This document shows positions 14,763-23,301 of a stretch of 64,000 nt of DNA, piece by piece. Both the position numbers and the translations under genes were made by a program. Position 1 is the first letter of the stretch; the number at the start of each line of letters is the position of its first letter. The stretch comes from Bradyrhizobium sp. AUGA SZCCT0158 (GTDB taxonomy: Bacteria; Pseudomonadota; Alphaproteobacteria; Rhizobiales; Xanthobacteraceae), in assembly GCF_018130065.1 (NCBI RefSeq), contig NZ_JAFCME010000005.1, forward strand, positions 186,001-250,000, written 5' to 3'. The notes under the pieces are model-generated. The model saw only the letters and a list, made by a program, of their open reading frames with translations, was not told the DNA's origin and ran no database searches.

Positions 14763-16145
14763 ATGAGCATTGCCGAAGCCTACGACATGCCGCTCGTGCG
14801 GCCGCTGGTGCCACCGAGCCCGCCGCGTGCGCCCGACGACATGACGATGCTGCGGCGGATCAAGGCGATCCGCGAGAACGTGATCGGCAGCTGGGGCCAG
14901 CGGGCCTATGAAGAGGACATCGTCCGCGGCCGATTCTTCAGGCGCAGCACTTTCATTCTCAACACGCCGGACGCCATCCGGCATGTCCTGGTCGACAATT
15001 ACGAGAATTATACGCGCACGCCGGCCAGCTTCCGGGTGCTGCGGCCGCTGGTCGGCGACGGATTGTTGACCGCCGAGGGGCGCGCCTGGAAACATCAGCG
15101 CCGAACGCTGTCGCCGGCCTTCACGCCGCGCGCGGTGACGACGCTGGTTCCGCACATGCTGTCGGCAACCGACCAGACCATCGCCAATCTCAGGGCCGCC
15201 AGCAATGCGCCGGTGGATCTGCGCCAGGTCATGCAGCGGATGACGCTCGAGATTGCCGGACGCACGATGTTTTCGTTCGGGATGGACCGCCACGGCGCCG
15301 CCTTGCGCAATTTCGTGACGGAGTATGGCGAGCGGCTGGCGTCGCCGCATTTTCTCGACATTCTGCTGCCGCCGCGCTGGCCAAGCCCGCAGGATTTCGC
15401 GCGCGCCCGCTTCCGCAAGCGCTGGACGGCTTTTGTCGGTGTGCTGATGGCCGAGCGCCGCGCCGCCGGCAAGACCGAAGGCGCCCCGCCGCGCGATCTG
15501 TTCGACCTGATGGGCGCGGCGCGCGATCCCGAAACCGGCGAGGCCTTCACCGACGAACAGCTCGGCGATGAAGTCGCGACCATGATTCTCGCCGGCCACG
15601 AGACGACGGCCACCGCGCTGTTCTGGTCGCTCTATCTGCTCGCGCTCGATCCCGCGACCCAGGAAAAACTGGCGTCCGAAGTGCAGGGCGCGAGCGTCAA
15701 TGGCGAGCTCGAGATCGAGCGGTTGAAATTCACCCGCGCGGTGGTCGACGAGACCATGCGGCTTTACCCGCCCGCTTTCCTGATCATTCGCGCGGCAGCC
15801 GGGCCGGATACGATCGGCGGCATGCCGGTGAAGAAAAACGACGTCGTGCTGATCGCGCCGTGGCTGCTGCACCGGCATGAAAAACTGTGGCGCGATCCGA
15901 ACGCGTTCGTGCCTTCGCGCTTCATGACGGGGACGCCGCCCGATCGCTTCGCTTATCTGCCGTTCGGTGTCGGCGCGCGCGTCTGCATCGGCGCGCATTT
16001 CGCGCTGGTCGAGGCGGTGCTGGCGCTGGCCAAGATGATCGGCGCGTTCCGTGTCAGCATGGTCGACAACGCGCCGGTGATGCCGGTCGGCGTGGTGACG
16101 ACCCAGCCGGACCGCTCACCGCTGTTTGCCATCGTGCCGCGGTGA
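14763..16145 (+). CDS. Cytochrome P450
   Basis: 460 residues from ATG 14763; the in-frame start at 14700 would translate the REP-like sequence and is unlikely. Diagnostic motifs are the I-helix oxygen-binding AGHETTATALFW, the K-helix ETMRLYPP (ExxR), the PERF-like region FVPSRFM, and the heme-binding FGVGARVCIGAHFAL with the thiolate ligand at about Cys408. It lacks a membrane anchor, so it is a soluble bacterial P450 needing separate redox partners. None is adjacent. The sequence has the look of the CYP4/CYP102-like group. The substrate is unknown. The cyclase gene follows 57 bases later on the same strand. Confidence 0.95.
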   Translation: MSIAEAYDMPLVRPLVPPSPPRAPDDMTMLRRIKAIRENVIGSWGQRAYEEDIVRGRFFRRSTFILNTPDAIRHVLVDNYENYTRTPASFRVLRPLVGDGLLTAEGRAWKHQRRTLSPAFTPRAVTTLVPHMLSATDQTIANLRAASNAPVDLRQVMQRMTLEIAGRTMFSFGMDRHGAALRNFVTEYGERLASPHFLDILLPPRWPSPQDFARARFRKRWTAFVGVLMAERRAAGKTEGAPPRDLFDLMGAARDPETGEAFTDEQLGDEVATMILAGHETTATALFWSLYLLALDPATQEKLASEVQGASVNGELEIERLKFTRAVVDETMRLYPPAFLIIRAAAGPDTIGGMPVKKNDVVLIAPWLLHRHEKLWRDPNAFVPSRFMTGTPPDRFAYLPFGVGARVCIGAHFALVEAVLALAKMIGAFRVSMVDNAPVMPVGVVTTQPDRSPLFAIVPR

Positions 16146-16202
16146 TGCGCATGGCGCATTGCCTGACTTGGTGGCCCGCCCAATCTGCTTTAGGCTGCGA
16201 TC

Positions 16203-17615
16203 ATGAGTGACGTCAAAGCGCAATTTTCGATGCTCAATCAGACCGCCGATCCCGCGGTCGCCGATGCGATCCGGCTTGCGGTCGAGAACGGCCAGGACCA
16301 TGAGCTCAACCGCATCAATGTGCTGGATTTTGCGAAACGGAGCGGGCTGGACGAAGAGCGGGTGATTTCGGGCTTTCTGCACGCGTCGCGGCTTGGATTG
16401 TTCGACCTGACCTGGAACGTGTTGTGCCCCGGTTGCGGCGGTGTGCTCGGCGCCCACAGTACGCTGAAATCGCTGTCTCCGCATGACTACCATTGCGGCC
16501 TTTGCGCCTGCGGTTACGAGGCCTCGGTCGACGAGCAGGTCGAGGTGGCCTTTACCGTCAGCCCCCGGGTCAGGCGCATCGCCGCGCATGATCCCAATAC
16601 GCTGCCGGTCTGGGAATACTACAAGCAGATGTTCTGGAGTTCGGGCATCGATTTCGACGCGGCTGATATCGCGACGCTGGCCGACGAAGTGACACTGGAT
16701 ACGCTCGAACTACCGGCGGGCGAGAAGGCGGTGCTGTCGCTGCAATTGCCGAAAGAATTCATCATCGTGTTCGAACCGGTGACGCATTCGGCGGAGTTCA
16801 TCGACGTTCAGGGCGAGCCGACCAAGGAACGCCAGCAGCTGTCGCTGGTCTACAACAAGACCGCGACGCCGACGGGCGGAACCAGGACCATGCGTCCGGG
16901 ACCGCTGCGATTGTCGCTCGACAATCAGGCCGATGTGCGGACGTTGCCTACGGTCTTTATCGCGGGTGATGTGATGCATCACCTGATCGGCAAGCGGAAG
17001 CCGTTTCTCACGGCCAAGCGGATGCTGTCGAACCAGACCTTCCGCGACGTGTTCAAGGCCGACAATCTCAGCGTCGATCAACGCCTCAAGATCACGTCGC
17101 TGACCTTCCTGTTCACCGATCTGAAAGGATCGACCGCTCTGTACGAGCGGGTCGGCGATCTCGCCGCGTTCGATCTGGTGCGCGCGCATTTCCACGCGCT
17201 GCTGGAAATCATCTCGTCGGAAAAGGGCGCCGTCGTCAAAACGATTGGCGATGCCGTGATGGCGACGTTCATCAAGCCCGAACATGCTATCGTTGCGGGC
17301 TTGCGCATGCGCTCCGCGATGGACGCCCTCAATGCTGCGCGCGGCACCGAGGACCTCGTCGTCAAGATCGGCATTCACGAGGGCCCGTGTCTTGCCGTCA
17401 TGCTCAACGAGCGGCAGGACTATTTCGGCCAGACCGTGAATATCGCCGCCCGTGTGCAGAGCCTGTCGACCTCGCAGGAGATGCACATCACCGGTCCGGT
17501 GATCGAGTCGCCTGCGGTTGCCGGCATCCTCGAGAGGGAAGCGATCAAGCCGATCCAGAAACAGGCGGCGCTGCGCGGCATCGCCGACAAGATCGTGGTG
17601 TACGAAATACCGTAG
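16203..17615 (+). CDS. Class III adenylate/guanylate cyclase with N-terminal DUF5939-like and Cys4 region
   Basis: 470 residues. The N-terminal half carries two Cys pairs, CPGCGG (about 76) and CGLCACGY (about 98), likely a zinc ribbon, in a DUF5939-type region. The catalytic domain (about 295-470) shows FTDLKGSTALYERVGD and the second metal site KTIGDAVMATF, then IGIHEGP and the DYFGQTVNIAARVQ motif. It makes cAMP or cGMP; the specificity cannot be called by eye. There is no membrane segment, so it is cytosolic. The product could feed the Crp/Fnr-type regulators implied by the TGTGA-N6-TCACA sites in this window, which is an inference. Confidence 0.9.
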   Translation: MSDVKAQFSMLNQTADPAVADAIRLAVENGQDHELNRINVLDFAKRSGLDEERVISGFLHASRLGLFDLTWNVLCPGCGGVLGAHSTLKSLSPHDYHCGLCACGYEASVDEQVEVAFTVSPRVRRIAAHDPNTLPVWEYYKQMFWSSGIDFDAADIATLADEVTLDTLELPAGEKAVLSLQLPKEFIIVFEPVTHSAEFIDVQGEPTKERQQLSLVYNKTATPTGGTRTMRPGPLRLSLDNQADVRTLPTVFIAGDVMHHLIGKRKPFLTAKRMLSNQTFRDVFKADNLSVDQRLKITSLTFLFTDLKGSTALYERVGDLAAFDLVRAHFHALLEIISSEKGAVVKTIGDAVMATFIKPEHAIVAGLRMRSAMDALNAARGTEDLVVKIGIHEGPCLAVMLNERQDYFGQTVNIAARVQSLSTSQEMHITGPVIESPAVAGILEREAIKPIQKQAALRGIADKIVVYEIP

Positions 17616-17624
17616 AGGTGGGTC

Positions 17625-17708
17625 CGTCATTCCGGGATGGTCCGAAGGACCAGACCCGGAACCTAGAGATTCCGGATTCGATGCGTTGCATCGCCCCGGA
17701 ATGACGAC
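17625..17708. repeat. Interspersed inverted repeat (CGTCATTCCGG...CCGGAATGACG type)
   Basis: Begins CGTCATTCCGG and ends CCGGAATGACG, with an inner palindrome around CCGGAACCTAGAGATTCCGG. It lies directly after the cyclase stop and belongs to the type at 11275-11372. Confidence 0.75.
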
Positions 17709-17818
17709 GTGATCCAGATTGCCTAAACGTAATGCTTCCCCGGTAGCCCCCGCGCATTGCGCGGCCTGATTTTCCACGCCATATAACCGCTATCAATCTT
17801 CGTTCCATAGAGGTGCCG

Positions 17819-18346
17819 ATGCTCGACGGACTTCGCCAATTCATCGCCGACATTGTCTCTCCCGATGCGAATCAGGATCGGGCGTTCGACGATACCGGGT
17901 ATCTTCTGGCGGCGACGGCGCTGCTGGTTCACGTCATCTCGCTCGACGGCGAACCGACGGCGCTGGAGAAGCGCAAATTGCACAGCCTGATCGAAAGCCG
18001 CTTTGAGCTCGATCCCGGCACCGCGGACAGATTGATTGCCTCGGCGACGCGGGTCGAAGGCGACGCGGTCGATCTCTATCATTTCACCAGCGTCATCATG
18101 CGCAGCGTGAATGAGGAGGGCAGGCTCCGCATCGTCGAGATGATGTGGGAAATGGTCTATGCTGACGGTGACGTCACCGAGTTCGAGGATAACGTGCTCT
18201 GGCGCGCCGCAGATCTCCTGGGCGTCTCGTCGCGCGACCGGATCGATCTCAAGCGCCGTGTCGCGGAGCGGCAAGGGAATTCCGAAGGCAAGTCTCAAGG
18301 CAAGCCCCTCGCGGGCGCGTCGAAGGCGGCCGACGCGACAACTTAA
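17819..18346 (+). CDS. TerB-family (tellurite-resistance-type) protein
   Basis: 175 residues from ATG 17819 with an AGAGG site 5 bases upstream; a GTG two codons earlier is weaker. The sequence is all helical, with the TerB-type pairs of acidic helices: ALLVHVISLDGEPTALEKRKLHSLIES and MMWEMVYADGDVTEFEDNVLWRAADLLGV. TerB-like domains bind metal through clustered acidic residues. There is no other ter operon gene nearby, so a stress or membrane-associated role rather than true tellurite resistance is likely. The C-terminus is basic and Ala/Lys-rich. Confidence 0.85.
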   Translation: MLDGLRQFIADIVSPDANQDRAFDDTGYLLAATALLVHVISLDGEPTALEKRKLHSLIESRFELDPGTADRLIASATRVEGDAVDLYHFTSVIMRSVNEEGRLRIVEMMWEMVYADGDVTEFEDNVLWRAADLLGVSSRDRIDLKRRVAERQGNSEGKSQGKPLAGASKAADATT

Positions 18347-18562
18347 GCGCTGTGCCTAGCCGCAGATGACGAAACTTTAATGTGGAGCGCGGCCCGCGAT
18401 CCCGACGCGCGATAGACCCTGAAAATACTGGACTTCGATTCAGCAGGCGCGTGCCTTTGCGTGGCGATATGCTCGCGGGGTGGCTTGCGTCGCACCACAA
18501 GCCTATGCTCTCGTTCTCCCGTTGGGCGGCATTTCCGTAATTCATTTTAAGAGCACTCGATC

Positions 18563-19342
18563 GTGACTGAGCGTGTGGCGCTGATTACCGGTGCATCGGC
18601 GGGCATCGGCACCGAACTGGCGCGCGTGTTTGCTTCCAGGGGCCATCGCGTGGCGCTGGTGGCGCGGCGCGAGGACCGGTTGACGGCATTGGCGGCTGAA
18701 ATCACCGCGGCAGGCGGTGCGGCGCCGATCGTGATTCCCTGCGACCTCACCCAAACGGGGGCAACCGACCAGATTGCCGACGCACTGACGGCGGCCGGCG
18801 TCGAAGTGGAATATGTTGTCAACAACGCGGGCTTCGGTGTGTTCGGCAAGGCGATCCAGCGCGATCGCGCCGATCAGCTCGACATGATAACGGTCAACAT
18901 CCGCGCGCTGACCGATCTGTCGCTGCGGTTTGCCGATCAGCTGATCCGCCATCGCGGCGGCCTGCTCAATTTGGGCTCGATCGCGGGTTTTCTGCCGGGC
19001 CCGGGCATGGCGGTCTATTACGCGTCCAAGGCCTATGTCTTGTCGTTCACCGAAGCGATGCGGGCGGAACTGGCGCCGCGCGGCGTGCGCGTGACCGTGG
19101 TGTGTCCCGGCCCGGTGCCGTCGGAGTTTCAGGCCCGCGCCGGCTTCGCGCCCGGATTTGATTCGGCCATCCTCAACGTCCTGCCCGCCGATGTCGCCAG
19201 GCAGGCCTACGACGGCCTGATGGCCGACAAGCGCGCGGTGTTGCCCGGTTTTGGTATCAAGATCGTGCCGTTCCTGCTGCGGTTCTTTCCGCGCTCTTTC
19301 ATCCTGGCGGCGGTCTGCCGTTTCCAGCTGCGCAAGCGCTAA
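18563..19342 (+). CDS. Short-chain dehydrogenase/reductase (SDR)
   Basis: 259 residues from GTG 18563. Classic SDR: TGASAGIG cofactor loop, NNAGFG, catalytic Ser in LNLGSIAG, and YYASKAY with the Tyr-x3-Lys pair. After the active site, CPGPVPSEFQARAG is typical of DltE/YqjQ-like SDRs. RR at the end of strand 2 (LVARREDRL) suggests NADPH use. The C-terminus (FLLRFFPRSFILAAV) is hydrophobic and may contact the membrane. The substrate is unknown. The next gene has its own upstream palindromes. Confidence 0.92.
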   Translation: MTERVALITGASAGIGTELARVFASRGHRVALVARREDRLTALAAEITAAGGAAPIVIPCDLTQTGATDQIADALTAAGVEVEYVVNNAGFGVFGKAIQRDRADQLDMITVNIRALTDLSLRFADQLIRHRGGLLNLGSIAGFLPGPGMAVYYASKAYVLSFTEAMRAELAPRGVRVTVVCPGPVPSEFQARAGFAPGFDSAILNVLPADVARQAYDGLMADKRAVLPGFGIKIVPFLLRFFPRSFILAAVCRFQLRKR

Positions 19343-19349
19343 AAGGCGG

Positions 19350-19365
19350 CGTGACGCGCCTCACA
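19350..19365. promoter_or_regulatory. Imperfect CRP-like site CGTGA-N6-TCACA
   Basis: One mismatch from TGTGA-N6-TCACA, with the core GTGA-N6-TCAC intact. It begins 8 bases after the SDR stop and lies about 120 bp before the glutamine amidotransferase start. It is weaker than the sites at 8761 and 10494. Confidence 0.25.
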
Positions 19366-19390
19366 GACGCTCTGGCCCGCGATTTGCTTA

Positions 19391-19410
19391 CAGATATTTG
19401 CAAATATCTG
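19391..19410. promoter_or_regulatory. Perfect 20-bp AT-rich palindrome
   Basis: CAGATATTTG followed immediately by its exact reverse complement CAAATATCTG. It lies 74 bp upstream of the amidotransferase gene in an otherwise GC-rich genome, so it is a strong candidate operator. I do not recognise it as the site of a known regulator. Confidence 0.6.
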
Positions 19411-19484
19411 CAGGCCCCGCATGAACTCACCTGAAATTAAGACTCACTTAGGTATGGTTTTGGTTTGAGGTCCTGAGCACATCG

Positions 19485-20291
19485 ATGTCGTACCGGTCGC
19501 GAAAAAATGGCGAAAACGTCCTGCCCTTTCCGGGGCGAAGGGCGCTGGCTGCCGCGCCCGAATCTCTGCTGCCGCCTCTGCTGCCGGTCCTGATCGTTCT
19601 GCACCAGGAGAGTTCGACGCCGGGCCGGGTCGGCAACGCGCTGCGTGCGCTGGGGCATACCCTCGACATTCGCCGCCCGAGGTTCGGCGACCCCCTACCG
19701 GAAACGCTGGATCTGCATGCCGGTGCGGTGATCTTCGGCGGCCCGATGAGCGCCAACGACGGCGACGAATATGTGCGCCGGGAGATCGACTGGATCGAAA
19801 TTGCCCTGCGCGAGCAGCGGCCGTTCCTCGGCGTCTGCCTCGGCGCCCAGATGCTCGCCAAACAATTGGGCGCGCCGGTAGCACCCCATCCGCAGGGCCG
19901 TACCCAGATCGGCTACTACCCGATCCGTCCGACGCAAGCCGGCCACGCGGTCTGCCCGAACTGGCCGGATCAGGTTTACCACTGGCACCGCGAGGGGTTC
20001 GAGCTGCCGGCCGGCGCCGAATTGCTGGCGGAGGGCGACGACTTTCCGGTGCAGGCATTCCAGTCCGGCCATGCCTTCGGCTTCCAGTTTCATCCCGACG
20101 TGACCTACGCGATGATGCATCGCTGGACCACGCGCTGCGAGACAATGGATTTGCCGGGTGCGCGGGCGCCGCATTCGCACTTCGCCGATCGCGCGGTGCA
20201 CGACGTCGCCGAGCGCGCGTGGCTGCAGCAATTCATCTCCGGCTGGCTCAAGCGCATGCCGATGTCGATCATGTCGGAAGCCGCCGAATAG
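19485..20291 (+). CDS. Class I glutamine amidotransferase-like protein
   Basis: 268 residues. Shows the class I GATase fold: AVIFGGPMSAND, the nucleophile elbow FLGVCLGAQMLAKQLG (catalytic Cys) and the His region GFQFHPDVTYAMM. Where most family members have HPE, this one has HPD, so the third member of the triad is Asp. The first 35 residues are a basic, poorly conserved extension. Stand-alone members act on gamma-glutamyl compounds or serve as glutaminase partners; no synthetase partner lies alongside. It is controlled from a gap with a perfect palindrome. Confidence 0.88.
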   Translation: MSYRSRKNGENVLPFPGRRALAAAPESLLPPLLPVLIVLHQESSTPGRVGNALRALGHTLDIRRPRFGDPLPETLDLHAGAVIFGGPMSANDGDEYVRREIDWIEIALREQRPFLGVCLGAQMLAKQLGAPVAPHPQGRTQIGYYPIRPTQAGHAVCPNWPDQVYHWHREGFELPAGAELLAEGDDFPVQAFQSGHAFGFQFHPDVTYAMMHRWTTRCETMDLPGARAPHSHFADRAVHDVAERAWLQQFISGWLKRMPMSIMSEAAE

Positions 20292-20419
20292 CCGCCACGC
20301 GGAATTTCCCCGCGCCTCCACGCGCCTTTCAAAACCATCAGATGTGCTAATCTGTCCGCATGGCGCGGCCGAAAAGGCGCGCGCGAAATTCAACAACAGA
20401 AAACAACAGGGAGATCGCG

Positions 20420-21229
20420 GTGACCTACCAACACATTCTGTACGACGTGAGCGACAAGGTCGCGACCGTCACGCTCAACCGGCCGGACCGCATGAACGCC
20501 TGGACCGCGATCATGGAGCGCGACGTGCGCCATGCGATGGAAACCGCCGCTGCCGACGACGATGTGCGCGTCATCGTGCTGACAGGCGCGGGGCGCGCGT
20601 TCTGCGCCGGCGCCGATATGGAAGGGCTGAAGGGAATCGATCCCAACGAGATCAGGCGCGGCGAGAACACGCCGTTCGACATGAACCGGCGAGCCGACTG
20701 GCAGACGCGCTACGCTTATTATCCGGCGATTCCAAAACCCGTGATCGGTATGCTGAACGGCGCCACCGCGGGCATCGGCCTCGTGCATGCGCTATATTGC
20801 GATCTGCGCTTTGCCGCCGACAACACCGTGTTCACGACCGCATTCTCGCGCCGCGGGCTGATCGCCGAGCATGGCATCAGCTGGATGCTGCCGCGAATAG
20901 TCGGCCACGCCAACGCGCTCGATCTGCTGATGTCCTCGCGCCGCGTCTCCAGCGAGGAAGCCCTGCGCATCGGCCTCGTCAACCGGCTCTATCCGCCGGA
21001 TCAGCTGCGCGAGCAGACCTACGCCTACGCCCGCGACCTTGCCGATTTCGTCTCGCCCAGCGCGATCTCGGTGATCAAGCGCCAGCTCTACGATGTGCCG
21101 TTCCAGACGCTCGCGGAAGCCACCATCGACGCCAACCGGGAAATGCAGATCGCGCTCAAGGGCAGCGATTTCAAAGAGGGCGTGGCGAGTTTCATGGAGA
21201 AGCGTCCGCCGCGGTTTACGGGGAGGTGA
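20420..21229 (+). CDS. Enoyl-CoA hydratase/isomerase family protein
   Basis: 269 residues from GTG 20420, which has an AGGGAG site 6 bases upstream; the ATG at 20360 would add a basic tail absent from the family. Crotonase motifs are VATVTLNRPDRMNAW, the oxyanion-hole segment LTGAGRAFCAGADMEG, and KPVIGMLNGATAGIGLVHALYCDLRFAA. EHGISWMLPRIVG places a Glu/His near the usual catalytic position. It acts on an acyl-CoA in fatty acid or aromatic degradation. No other beta-oxidation gene is adjacent, so the substrate is unknown. Confidence 0.92.
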   Translation: MTYQHILYDVSDKVATVTLNRPDRMNAWTAIMERDVRHAMETAAADDDVRVIVLTGAGRAFCAGADMEGLKGIDPNEIRRGENTPFDMNRRADWQTRYAYYPAIPKPVIGMLNGATAGIGLVHALYCDLRFAADNTVFTTAFSRRGLIAEHGISWMLPRIVGHANALDLLMSSRRVSSEEALRIGLVNRLYPPDQLREQTYAYARDLADFVSPSAISVIKRQLYDVPFQTLAEATIDANREMQIALKGSDFKEGVASFMEKRPPRFTGR

Positions 21230-21251
21230 GGGGGTTGTGTGCTTGTGGAAC

Positions 21252-21358
21252 CAGCCCGCCGTCGCCCTTCGGGCTATGGCGCGGCAGCCTTCGCTAGCTT
21301 CGCTACGATAGGCCACGGCGTGGCTTGCCGAGCCGTAGCTTGCGAAGCAAGCGAAGGC
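21252..21358. repeat. Interspersed palindromic repeat abutting tRNA-Ala
   Basis: Contains CAGCCTTCGCT and, about 60 bases later, AGCGAAGGCTG, with further internal complementarity (AGCTTCGCTACG, GTAGCTTGCGAAGC). It runs up to the 3' end of the tRNA gene and fills the gap after the hydratase. Confidence 0.6.
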
Positions 21359-21434
<76 letters not shown>

Positions 21435-21584
21435 GTCGCGGCCGCCCAAACTGAGAACAGGCGACCGACAATCGGCGCCATTTACAGTCCGGCCCAAGGT
21501 CAAGTCAAGAACGGTTAAAGCGCCGATTCCGGGGTCTTTTTGATGGGAACTTCCCTTGTTTGCGGGGGGATGAACCGATATCTA

Positions 21585-21602
21585 GCAGGTTACCCCACCT
21601 GC
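21585..21602. promoter_or_regulatory. Inverted repeat GCAGGT-N6-ACCTGC
   Basis: Perfect 6-bp arms around TACCCC, ending 14 bp before the YggT start. It could be an operator or a leader hairpin close to the ribosome site. Confidence 0.35.
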
Positions 21603-21616
21603 GAGCCCCCTCCATC

Positions 21617-21907
21617 ATGCGCGCTGTCCTCGACATCATCTCCATCGTCCTCGACCTCTATATCTGGCTCTTGATCGCCTCCGCCATCCTGTCCTGGCTG
21701 ATCGCCTTCAATGTCGTGAACACGCGCAACCAGTTCGTCGCGGCCGTGGCCGAATTCCTGTACCGGATCACCGAGCCGGTGCTGGCGCCGATACGCCGGA
21801 TGCTGCCCAGTCTGGGCGGCCTCGATATCTCGCCGATCATCCTGATCCTGATCATCATGTTCATCCAGCGCGTGATCGCCTACTACATCTATCCCAACGT
21901 CATCTGA
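21617..21907 (+). CDS. YggT-family membrane protein
   Basis: 96 residues from ATG 21617, the usual family length; a longer frame from TTG 21560 is not supported. Two YggT-type halves: helix 1 about residues 5-32 (IISIVLDLYIWLLIASAILSWLIAF), the conserved RITEPVLAPIRRMLPSLGGLDISPI, and helix 2 (IILILIIMFIQRVIAYYIY). YggT proteins are inner-membrane proteins linked to cell division, plastid CCB3-like heme maturation or osmotic tolerance in different lineages. Here it heads a run of three genes with YggU and folD. Confidence 0.92.
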   Translation: MRAVLDIISIVLDLYIWLLIASAILSWLIAFNVVNTRNQFVAAVAEFLYRITEPVLAPIRRMLPSLGGLDISPIILILIIMFIQRVIAYYIYPNVI

Positions 21908-21926
21908 TCGAGGGCATCACTGATCG

Positions 21927-22256
21927 ATGGATCCTTGGCGTTACTCCACCGAGGGCATCAGCGTGGCGCTACGGGTCACCCCGCGCGGCGGCCGCGACGA
22001 CATCGACGGGATTGAGACGCTCGCCAACGGGCGTTCCGTGGTCAAGATTCGCGTGCGCGTCATCGCCGAGGGCGGCGAGGCCAACCGCGCGGTCATGGAA
22101 CTGATGGCAAAGGCGCTCGGCGTGCCCAAGGCCAGGGTCAAGATCCTGTCCGGCACGACATCGCGCCTCAAGCAGGTCGCCATTGGCGGCGACCCCAAAT
22201 CGCTCGGCGATACCTTGCGCAGGCTGACTGCAGCCAAACCGGATACGAAGGATTGA
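21927..22256 (+). CDS. YggU/DUF167-family protein
   Basis: 109 residues. Matches the small DUF167 family: [44 protein letters not shown] and [17 protein letters not shown], the last two being the family hallmarks (A..G.AN, SG..SR.K). It is a compact alpha/beta protein of unknown biochemical role. It follows the YggT gene, its usual neighbour, by 19 bases, and its stop is one base before the folD start, so the three genes form an operon. Confidence 0.93.
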   Translation: MDPWRYSTEGISVALRVTPRGGRDDIDGIETLANGRSVVKIRVRVIAEGGEANRAVMELMAKALGVPKARVKILSGTTSRLKQVAIGGDPKSLGDTLRRLTAAKPDTKD

Positions 22257-22257
22257 G

Positions 22258-23142
22258 ATGACCGCCCGCATCATCGATGGAAAGATCATTGCAGCAGAGC
22301 TCCGCGGCCGCGTTGCCGGCGAGGTCGCACGGATCAAGGCCGCGCATCAGTTAATTCCGGGGCTCGCGGTGGTGTTGGTCGGCAGCGACCCGGCGAGCCA
22401 GGTCTATGTCCGCAGCAAGCACAAGCAGACCCAGGAAGCCGGCATGGCGTCGTTCGAGCACGTGCTGCCCGAAGACGTCGCGCAGGCGGACTTGCTGGCG
22501 TTGATCGCGCAACTCAATCGCGATCCCGCAGTGCATGGCATTCTCGTGCAACTGCCGCTGCCGAAATCGCTGCATACCGAAACCGTCATCAATGCGATCG
22601 ATCCCGCCAAGGATGTCGACGGGCTGCATCCGAACAATGCCGGGCGCCTGGCCGGCGGCTTTGCCGCGCTGTCGCCGTGCACGCCGCTCGGCTGCATTAT
22701 TCTCACCAAGAGCGTGCATGCCTCGCTCGAGGGCATGAACGCCATCGTGATCGGCCGCTCCAACCTGGTCGGCCGTCCCCTGGTGCAATTGCTGCTCAAT
22801 GAAAACGCGACGGTGACGATCGCGCATTCGCGCTCGCGCGATCTGGCGCAATTATGCGCCCGCGCCGATCTGGTCTATGCGGCCGTCGGCAAGCCGGAAA
22901 TGGTGCGCGGCGACTGGATCAAGCCGGGCGCTACCGTGATCGACGTCGGCATCAACCGCCTGCCGGCCGCCGACGGCAAAACGCGCCTGGTCGGCGACGT
23001 CGCCTATGCCGAAGCGCTCAACGTCGCCGGTGCGATCACGCCGGTGCCCGGCGGCGTCGGGCAAATGACGGTGGCGTGCCTGCTGGTGAACACGCTGCGC
23101 GCGGCGTGCGCGATACACGGGCTGCCGAAGCCGGCGGTGTGA
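22258..23142 (+). CDS. folD: Bifunctional methylene-THF dehydrogenase / methenyl-THF cyclohydrolase
   Basis: 294 residues, the normal length. It interconverts 5,10-methylene-THF and 10-formyl-THF in one-carbon metabolism, using NADP. Motifs seen are the [14 protein letters not shown] segment with the catalytic Lys, the GILVQLPLP signature, the NAD(P) site [12 protein letters not shown], and the C-terminal [15 protein letters not shown]. It is cytosolic and coupled to the YggU gene with a one-base gap. Confidence 0.97.
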   Translation: MTARIIDGKIIAAELRGRVAGEVARIKAAHQLIPGLAVVLVGSDPASQVYVRSKHKQTQEAGMASFEHVLPEDVAQADLLALIAQLNRDPAVHGILVQLPLPKSLHTETVINAIDPAKDVDGLHPNNAGRLAGGFAALSPCTPLGCIILTKSVHASLEGMNAIVIGRSNLVGRPLVQLLLNENATVTIAHSRSRDLAQLCARADLVYAAVGKPEMVRGDWIKPGATVIDVGINRLPAADGKTRLVGDVAYAEALNVAGAITPVPGGVGQMTVACLLVNTLRAACAIHGLPKPAV

Positions 23143-23163
23143 GGCGAGGCGCAGATCTCTCCG

Positions 23164-23286
23164 TCGTCATTGCGAGCCAACGGGTCGCGCGAATGCGCGC
23201 CCGATGACAGGCTCCGCGAAGCGATCCATAGCGTGGCAAAACGGATAGTCGGATTGCTTCGTCGCAAGTGCTCCTCGCAATGACGG
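23164..23286. repeat. Interspersed repeat (CGTCATTGCGAG...CTCGCAATGACGG type)
   Basis: Ends are complementary (CGTCATTGCGAG and CTCGCAATGACG), with inner GAAGCGATCC and GGATTGCTTC halves. Related members lie at 29681 and 44769. It fills the gap between the convergent folD and M20 peptidase genes. Confidence 0.75.
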
Positions 23287-23301
23287 AGGTGAGAGCTTGG
23301 G

